Shown one piece after another: positions 56,540 through 64,000 of a stretch of 64,000 nt of DNA. Source of the DNA: Hortaea werneckii (lineage: Eukaryota; Ascomycota; Dothideomycetes; Mycosphaerellales; Teratosphaeriaceae); assembly GCA_037044905.1 (NCBI GenBank), contig JBAOKB010000144.1:806001-870000 (forward strand), in the 5' to 3' direction. A program made the position numbers and the translations under genes. The notes under the pieces are model-generated. The model made no database searches. It was not told the DNA's origin and was given only the letters and a program-made list of their open reading frames with translations. Position 1 is the stretch's first letter, and every line of letters starts with the position of its first letter.

Positions 56540-57825
56540 ACGGGTGTGGTGGGTGGTGGTGGAGGTAGGGTTAGGGTTGGGGTTGGGGTTGGGTGAGGTA
56601 AAGCAGTTGTGTGTGGTGTGATGGTCGTGGTTTGTAGGATATGAGTAGGTGGTGATCTATGTGAGAATATTGTTGTTGTTCTCGGTATTGGTGAAGTGTA
56701 AGGCTGCGCTTTGGGGGTTGCGAATATCTGTCGGTGTCCTATGTTGAGGGTGGCATAGTAAATCACATGAGTGTTTTTTCTGGAAGACGGCAGTCCAAAC
56801 TATGGCTGTGGCTCAGAATATAATTATAACAGGCATAACGACGTACTATGGCATAAGTGGCCTACTTCAGAATACCGGCTATCTCACCAGATCGAAATGT
56901 GGTCTTGCTTGCATTCCCAATGGCGCCATTGCGAGAACACGGCTACCACAACCATAAATAGATGACTGTGCAGCTGAAACCTCACCACCGCAGTATAGAA
57001 AGGACCTTTGCCGCCGATGTTCAGAGTGAGATAACACAGGAAAAGTAATGTAGGTACGCAAGGAGCCACACATCCCACGGATCTCTCGACCTTGACGGTT
57101 CGGAGAGGGGAAAAGAAAACGTATGGACTATGAAGGTCCTTTGGAAGATTGGTCTTGCAAGTCAATTCGTAAGTCTCGTCCGGAAGACGAGGTTGGCAAT
57201 CGTCCAGCCCACAGCGCATACCGCACCACATGACGTGGATTGCGATCGGCTGCTTCTCCTGTGAAAGAGAATCTCGTGGGGTTCATTTCGTTCCTTCGCC
57301 TCCGAGGATGGAGGGCAGGATGGAAACGCGAGTAGCTGGAGTATCCTGACTTGCTGGAGGGTAGATGAGAGAAGTGATATGGGTGAAGGGCTTACGGTCC
57401 AAGGGTGGTAGACGAGCTTACCATGCAAGACCTCGTTGAATCTGTACACGGTAAATCACGAGGATACTCTTGATCACGTGATGAGTAGCTCTGTGATACA
57501 GACAGTGGGCATACACTGCCTGGCATGACATGTCAGGAATTGGGATGATGGAAGCGTGGCTACTGTGGTAGTCAGGTGCCTATACCTTGTTGTGAAAAAT
57601 GAGGCCGAAGTGGCAGCGGAAAAATTGCGAATTCGGGAGTCCCTGATCAGCTGATCGCGCCTTTAACGTCAACTTCCCCGCCCTTCGAGTCACCTCACAG
57701 TCACGCTGGCAGGACTGGCCATAGCTTCAGCCATTTTATCTGATGTCCCTTTCCCCTCCACTCCCCATCCGCCCTCCGACTTCGGGATTTTGCAGCTTGC
57801 GCCAACTTAACGTCGTCGGGCGAAG
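56540..57825. other. Intergenic; contains telomere-like G-rich run
   Basis: About 1.3 kb between forward genes. Just after the stop is a G-rich run (see next entry). Several short reverse frames overlap at 56884-57449 but have no recognised domain. Confidence 0.5.
56566..56593 (+). repeat. Telomere-like G-rich run
   Basis: Reads TAGGG, TTAGGG, TTGGGG, TTGGGG, TTGGG in direct succession. Two units match the TTAGGG fungal telomere repeat; the rest are variants. May form a G-quadruplex. Confidence 0.6.
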
Positions 57826-60330
57826 ATGAGCTGGCATGCTGGAACCGCCTTCGACCCGGCCGGCAACGGCAACGGCAACATTCTGCATCAGTCGCCCGGC
57901 TCGCAACACATCAGTCCTGTCAGTGGGAGTCCGCCTGCTGCTCCGCCTGCTGCTGCGTTCGGCGACCGGAAAAGAAAGAGAGGAAGCGAGATTGACGAGA
58001 TAGCAACGCCCGTCGGCGAGCTTGGCGGGAACGGATATGGACCGCGGCGCACATTGTCGCTGGATGCGGATCTGGCGAACTCGAGTCCCATGACCGGAAG
58101 GCCGAAGCATCAGCCGGGAGTGAAGAGAGCATGTAACGACTGTCGGCAACAAAAGGTGCGCATGCGGCAGTGGAAAGACCGGGCCAGCAATTCGCATTCA
58201 TATACTGACAGAGACCTAGCTCCGATGCAACGTTGTCGCGGGCCCGGGCGAGCAGTACAGACCATGTGATCGGTGTATCAAGCACGGTCTGAAGTGCTCC
58301 ATCGACAATGATTTTAAACGCCTCGGCAAGCGTGCAGCGCATGAGGAGATGGTGAAGGAGTTGGACATGGCAAGAGCGAAACTGGCCCAATACGAAGCCA
58401 TGGGGATCACGCTGCCCAACGACCAGACGACTCCGAACTACGGTAGCTCATATACGACTTCGCCTGCTGGAAGCGCCCCAGCCGCACACATGACTGGATC
58501 CTCTTTGCTCGGACCGAATGAAGCCGCAGCAAGCCGAAGTCTGATAGACCTGAGCCAGGGCTATCGCGAGATGCCTCCGACGAGCTATCCTTCAATCACA
58601 CCTGGAGCCTCGCCAAAGACATTACGAGGAGTGACTCTCACAGAGGAGCAAATCACCGACCTGTACGGGATTTATTTCACCTCATTTCATCCATTTCTAC
58701 CAGTCTTGAACCCGGACTTTAACTATAATCAATACTACACTCTTCACCCACTCCTCCACTGGACGATCATCTCTGTCGCTGCCCGCCGTTATGACAACAA
58801 GCCAGGTCTGCTCGTCGAGCTGCAACAACCACTGGAGGAGATGCTGTGGACTACCCTCTCTCACGTCCCGCAGGTCTACCATGTCACAAAAGCCTTGGCC
58901 TTATTATGCACGTGGCCTATGCCCACCTCATCCACATCAACAGAGCCGACCATGATGCTGGCCGGTGTCATGTTCCAGCTTGCTATGCAATATGGTCTAC
59001 ATCGACCCTCGCACGCCCAAGACTTTTCTCGGTTCCGGGTTGATTTGCACGAAGAAGACATTGCCGACCGCTTGAATACTTGGGCCACGGTCAACATTGT
59101 TGCACAGATGGTCTCCACCGGTCAGGGTCAGCCGCCACTGGCACGCTGGGCATGGTATACCTACGGCTTGCACCTGGATCGCATGAAGACCGAGTTGCAT
59201 ACGCGCTGTCAAATTGAGAAGTTCTGTGATACTGTCACCAGAACGCTGTTCACGATGCAAAGAGATCACCTGGTCGAGGTCGATCAAGCCCAAAGGGGCT
59301 TGCAGATTGAGATGTACGCTCGGGAGTTGAATGAGATGGAACTGACCATCATGTCGACGAGATCTTCACGTAAGTTCAGAGCGCCTTTTCCCTTCCGCAC
59401 CATTCAGCGTAACGCTATGATCCTGAGTCGAAACATACTGACTAACTTGTTACAGCAATCGAAACCCTCTACCTCAAAGCCGCAGCCCTCCACCTCCGCC
59501 TCTCCGCCTTCTTCGACCGTCCCTCACAACCCAACTACATGACCGATCTCCGCAACGTCTACATAGCCGCCAGCAGCCTCCTAACCAACATCCTCGACCT
59601 GCCCGACGACCTCTTCCTCTACGTCCCCCGCTACATCGAACAGATGATGCTCGCCGGCGCCGTCACCCTCCTCAAACTCCTGAACTCCTTCTACGCCACC
59701 CACGTCGACACCATCTCCGGCCGCACCCTCTTCGGCCGCACCGTCAACGGCCTCCGCAAACTCAGCGTGCGCTCCAACGACCTCCCGCAGCGGCTCGCCG
59801 AAGTCATGGCCCAGCTCTGGCAGACGAGCGCTGCCAGCGAACAGAAACTCTTCCCGGACTCCTCCACCGCGGGAGAAGAGGAGTCCAAACCGGCCCCCCG
59901 CGACGAATCCCTCCAGCTCCGCGTCCGCTGTCGCAGTTCCCTCAGCGTCCTCTACGACGCTATCTGGCGCTGGCGACAACAAGTCGGCGTCGAAGGCCGT
60001 CAGAACCTGGAAAAGGCCGTCGAGCATCCCACTGCCATATCGTCGTCTGCCGGGGATCTGAGGGCCGCGACGCCCCAGCCGGGGACCCTAGCCGCGGTGC
60101 CTAATGCCGGTGCTAACCCGGGTTTGACGATGGGTGGGAACGGTGGAGGCGGGTTGTTGGATGGGAGTGCGTCCGGGGCTGGTGGGGGGAATAGTGAGTT
60201 GGGAGTCGATTGGGATGTCTTTGGGGGGAATGCGGTTTTTGATCCGCTCAGTTGGGCGTTGGATGGGAATCTGCAGTTTGGTGGGTTTGGACTGGGTGGG
60301 AGTGATGGGTTGGGTGGGTTTCAGGTTTAG
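57826..60330 (+). CDS. Zn2Cys6 transcription factor, LEU3-like class
   Basis: Nuclear regulator of 784 residues. Exons 57826-58155, 58220-59369 and 59456-60330 join in frame. The intron at 58156 splits the zinc cluster: RACNDCRQQK | LRCNVVAGPGEQYRPCDRC, giving C-x2-C-x6-C ... C-x2-C-x6-C, followed by KHGLKCSIDNDFKRLGKRAA. A Phe-Lys-Arg after the last Cys and a Lys-Arg pair are features of the LEU3 group. A dimerisation coiled coil (MVKELDMARAKLAQYEAMG) follows, then the fungal regulatory domain (HPFLPVLNPDFNYNQYYTLHPLLHWTI) and a Gly/Asn-rich tail. Intact. Leu3 itself senses alpha-isopropylmalate; whether this paralogue does is not deducible. Confidence 0.85.
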
Positions 60331-60342
60331 GGTTTAAGGGAT

Positions 60343-60400
<58 letters not shown>

Positions 60401-61387
60401 GTGTGGGTGGGTGGTGGGTGGGTGAGGAGGGAAAAGTATTCTTAGGATGCATGCAGGATAGATTTTTCTTGTTGTTGATTTTCTACTCAGGGAGCCGTGG
60501 TAATGAATTTTATGATCATCTAATGTGTTTGCATCTGTTTTTTCCCCCCTCTTTTTTCCCTTTTTTCTTTTTCTGGTTCTTTTCTGTTTTTGTAAGGGGA
60601 GAAGGGTGGAGAGTATCTCTTGCTCAGGCACGGCAGAAGTGACTTACCCTTTTAACGGTACCTCCTAAAGTCGCAGTATACTCGGCAGTGATTAATGGCA
60701 CTTAACGGTGCTCTATTCAAGCGAGGCCGTTGCGAGGTAAGAGAACGCTGCCGGTGGTGAGTAAAGCTGTGTGATGATCACGTGCCTTTCTCGATACATC
60801 ATCCTACGTTACGGCCATAGCGTCGAAGAACGACGAACACACAAGATCATGAGCGACACCTCTATATCTCTTATCGCATCACGGTGCACATTCACAGGGA
60901 AGGTAAACCAATTGGACGTATGTCATGCAAGGATGGAAGAGTGGGATGCGGCTGCGCAATTAAGCTTCCCCCAGTCGCCCTGACGACCGGTTGATGTTTC
61001 CGAAGTTTATTGCCCCGGCGAGTGGGTACCTGAGGTTTCGGTTTCCAATGCACGCGGAACCTGAACTGGACGGGACGCAAGCAACTAACGGTAGAAACGG
61101 ATATATCAAAACTTGGGTTTTCTTCTTGTTGTTGTTTGGTGGGTTGGCTTATTACACAGACTGCCCGTTTCCTTCCCTTTTGGACTTCCCTTTCCACGCA
61201 TGCCGCAGCACCGCCCTTCGCTTTGGGAGACTGCCCGCCGCACTGCAGGCGCAGAAGCCGACGACAACCACGAGACTACGGAGACGCAAACACCATCTAC
61301 GCGACTACCACGACGCGACTCTGAGCTCGAATAAGACAGGAGGTTTGCAGTAGGAACAGAAGCAGTAAACGGCACCTCTCTGCTAGG
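60331..61387. other. Intergenic; contains TG microsatellite
   Basis: About 1.05 kb: 3' region of the regulator with a long (TG)n run, then the kinesin promoter. No gene recognised. Confidence 0.5.
60344..60390 (+). repeat. (TG)n microsatellite
   Basis: About 23 uninterrupted TG units starting near 60344, followed by G-rich GTGGG variants to about 60425. Likely polymorphic. Confidence 0.9.
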
Positions 61388-64000
61388 ATGGCGGTGGGAG
61401 CAGATGGCGGCGCGTCGAGCATCCAGGTCGCTGTCCGGGTGCGTCCCTTCACTATCAGAGAAGCGGCGCAGCTCACCAAGAGCGACGATGGTCCGCTATT
61501 CTTGGGCGATGGCTCCTTGGCTGCGGTGCCGGCGCCACAGCTCAAGCAGAAGGGGTTGCGGCCGGTGATTAAGGTGATGGATGAGCGGTGCTTGTGAGTA
61601 ATCCTACACCCTCCGCTTCTCTTCAGGCTAGGCAGGCAACATTTGCATGCGAGTCATGGAGAGTCCATGTGGATAGCAAACTGATCATGGCCGGCAGAGT
61701 ATTTGACCCACCTGAAGACAACCCCGTCCAACGATTCAGCCGCTCCGTCCTGCCAGCCGGCAAACGCGTGAAAGACCAGACCTTTGGCTTCGATCGCGTC
61801 TTCGATGACAATACCACTCAAGCCGACGTCTACGAGGCTACTACCAAAAACCTCCTGGACTCAGTCATGGACGGCTACAACGCTACCGTCTTTGCATATG
61901 GCGCGACAGGATGCGGCAAGACCCATACAATCACTGGCTCGGCCCAACAGCCTGGTATCATCTTCTTGACCATGCAGGAGCTCTTTGAGAAGGTCGACGA
62001 GGTACAGGCAGAGAAAGAATCCGAAATCACACTTTCCTATTTAGAAATATACAACGAGCAGATCCGTGACCTGCTGAATCCCGGAACAGGCGGCAAGCAG
62101 GGGCTCATGCTGCGCGAGGATGCGAATCAGGCAGTCTCGGTTGCTGGTCTGTCCTCTCACAAACCTCAGAACGTACAGGAAGTCATGGACATGGTCATCC
62201 GCGGCAATGGAAACCGCACTCAGTCGCCCACTGAAGCGAACGCCACTTCTTCACGATCGCATGCCGTCCTGCAAGTCAACATCAGCTTGAAGGACCGCAA
62301 TGCCAGCACCACCGAGCCTGTGACTATGGCTACACTCTCCATCATCGACTTGGCAGGATCCGAGCGGGCCTCGGCCACCAAGAATCGTGGTGAACGTCTC
62401 TTAGAAGGCGCTAACATCAACAAATCCCTTCTCGCCCTGGGCTCCTGCATCAATGCCCTCTGCGATCCACGCAAGAAGAATCACGTCCCCTACCGTAACT
62501 CGAAACTCACCCGTCTCCTCAAGTTTTCCCTAGGCGGCAACTGCAGGACCGTGATGATCGTCTGCGTCTCCCCGTCAAGCCAGCACTTTGACGAGACGCA
62601 GAACACCCTTCGCTACGCCAACCGCGCAAAGAACATCCAGACGAAGAGCGTACGCAATGTCTACAATGTCGATCGGCACGTCAAAGACTATCTCAAGAAG
62701 ATTGATGAGCAGATGTCCCGGATCAACGAACTTACCGCTCAGCAGAAACAGTACGAGGAGTTGGCCTTTGTCAAGTTCCGAAAGGCGGAGGCCAAACGTG
62801 TGGAGGTCCTTGGGGAGGGCATGCATCGTTTACGTCTGGCGTACGACCATTCCTCTTCGGAGCGAAACGAGCGGACTGCAAACTTGAAGAGGCTAAGGCA
62901 GGTTGAGAGACGGATTAGTGCGATCAGTGGATGGATCGGGGCGTTTGATTCCGTGTGTGATGCTAGAGAAGACGAGGAACCGTCTCCTGCGCTTCAGGGT
63001 ATGAGGAAGACTGCCACGGGGATCCTGGTCGAGTTGGAGGGTAGCAGGCAGTACTGTCACCAGCGGCTTACGAAATCGAATTGGACGAGGGCGGTGGACA
63101 CGGCTTTGAGCGACGGGTTGAGACAACTTGCGGCATTGGAGGGTGGTGGTGGAGAGAACTCGACCGAAGAAGCCAGTCTACGCAAGGAAGCCGAAATGCT
63201 GCGCCAGCGCGCCGAAGTCGAAGCCCATATTTCCGTCTTAGAGCAGGACAAGTCCGGCGAGGCAGGTCTTATGTCTGTCCTCCTCACTGCGCACTTCGAA
63301 ACTATCGCGATCTTGAACCAGATTCTACAGATGAGTGAGGAGGAAGCTGTGGCCGCCGCGCGAGAGGTTCTTGGGAAGCTACTTCAGAGTTGCACCGAAG
63401 CGACAGGTCAAGTCATCAAGCCGGATGGGGGTCTGCAGATCACGGAGGCAGTCCCACCCACCAAGAGCGGGACTCCGAGAAAACGGAAGCAGATGAGCTT
63501 GATGGGTCCCTCGCCCATGAAGAGTAAAGTCCGGCAGTCCATTAGCCATGACCGGAATTCTGCTGCTTTCCCTTCCGGTCTGCCGCCACACATGGCGTCC
63601 GAAATGCAGAATACCCGCTCCTCATCCTCCCCCGCCGACTCAGCCAGTCCCAGGACCTCGCTAGCACCTACCTCCTCCTCACCGGCCCCGCGCTCCCTCT
63701 CCTCGCCTAGAAGGCGTGTGAAGCTTGGCGGTGCGGCAAGGAAAGGCGTCTCTTTCTCGGCTGGTGGCGCACCTCAGACGCAACTGCAACAACAGGTACC
63801 GTCTAGGACGGCCAGCAAGAAGAAGTCTTCCCCCTCGAAGAAGCGCGTAGTCCGCTGGCGCGATGACGCGGAGGATGCGGGACCGCTGGTTGAATTCCAG
63901 GCTACGCCGAAGAAGACTTATGCTGCGACTTCGTCTTCGCCGATGGGACCTGAGTCGCCTCAACGTCGGACGAAGCAGGGGGTTGATGGGGATGCATCCA
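61388..64000 (+). CDS. Kinesin-8 (Kip3/KlpB-like), 5' part; runs off right edge
   Basis: Plus-end-directed kinesin that depolymerises microtubules and controls spindle length. Exon 1 is 61388-61593; after a 104-bp intron exon 2 starts at 61698 and remains open to the window end. The motor domain begins VAVRVRPFTIREAAQ. P-loop GATGCGKTHT, switch I NATSSRSHAVLQV, switch II DLAGSERAS and the helix-4 region LGSCINAL are all present, followed by the neck KFSLGGNCRTVMI and RAKNIQTKS. The kinesin-8 P-loop form GCGKTHT and the neck KNVYNVDRHVKDYL-like block fit the family. A neck/stalk coiled coil (62700-62930, 63180-63240) precedes a Ser/Pro- and Lys/Arg-rich tail. No frame break over 2.3 kb. Confidence 0.93.

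Overview
The window is nuclear DNA of a filamentous ascomycete. Short GT-AG introns (about 47-122 bp, often with CTGAC or CTAAC-like branch points) split most genes, and the gene families are typical of Pezizomycotina: DUR3 urea permease, CRH-type GH16, Zn2Cys6 regulators, DUF3605, DUF7514, kinesin-8, and a NACHT-ankyrin NLR. Several of these families (DUF7514, PigL_N-like proteins) make a Dothideomycete likely, but I cannot name the species. I built the gene models by reading all frames and joining exons at splice sites that keep phase and restore family motifs.

Layout. 1-10.5 kb: the 5' half of a laccase-like multicopper oxidase running off the left edge, a PAQR/HlyIII receptor, a DUR3-type urea permease with GATA sites upstream, and a Zn2Cys6 regulator. 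11-17 kb: a GPI-anchored CRH-like glucan-chitin transglycosylase, ribosomal protein S21, a 2.5 kb gene-poor stretch, and a small secreted protein. 17-31 kb: a DUF7514 protein, an NmrA-like NAD(P)-binding protein, HMG-CoA reductase, a DUF3605 (GlcNAc-induced) protein, and the polarisome scaffold SPA2. 32-46 kb: an expansin-like protein, then amidase, MFS transporter and copper amine oxidase, which look like a nitrogen-scavenging group, then a TRP-like channel. 46-53 kb is the accessory part: a NACHT-ankyrin NLR divergent from a small PigL_N/HeLo-like protein, followed by a His-rich tandem-repeat secreted protein and a Pro/Ser/Thr-rich secreted protein. 53-64 kb: a coiled-coil repeat protein, a second Zn2Cys6 regulator, and a kinesin-8 cut by the right edge.

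Two points stand out. First, the NLR and its divergent neighbour share a short motif of the form V-G-[DN]-[LM]...G-[VI]. It occurs twice at the C-terminus of the small protein and once at the N-terminus of the NLR. This is the arrangement expected of an NLR/effector pair that signals through an amyloid-like motif.

Second, between about 10.1 and 50.7 kb at least 21 well-supported single-base frame breaks interrupt otherwise well-conserved genes, including HMG-CoA reductase. For most of these genes, allowing one base at each break makes the whole spliced coding length an exact multiple of three. The genes outside this interval read without a break. Base-calling or assembly indels are the simplest explanation. 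Decay of one copy in a duplicated or hybrid genome is the alternative.
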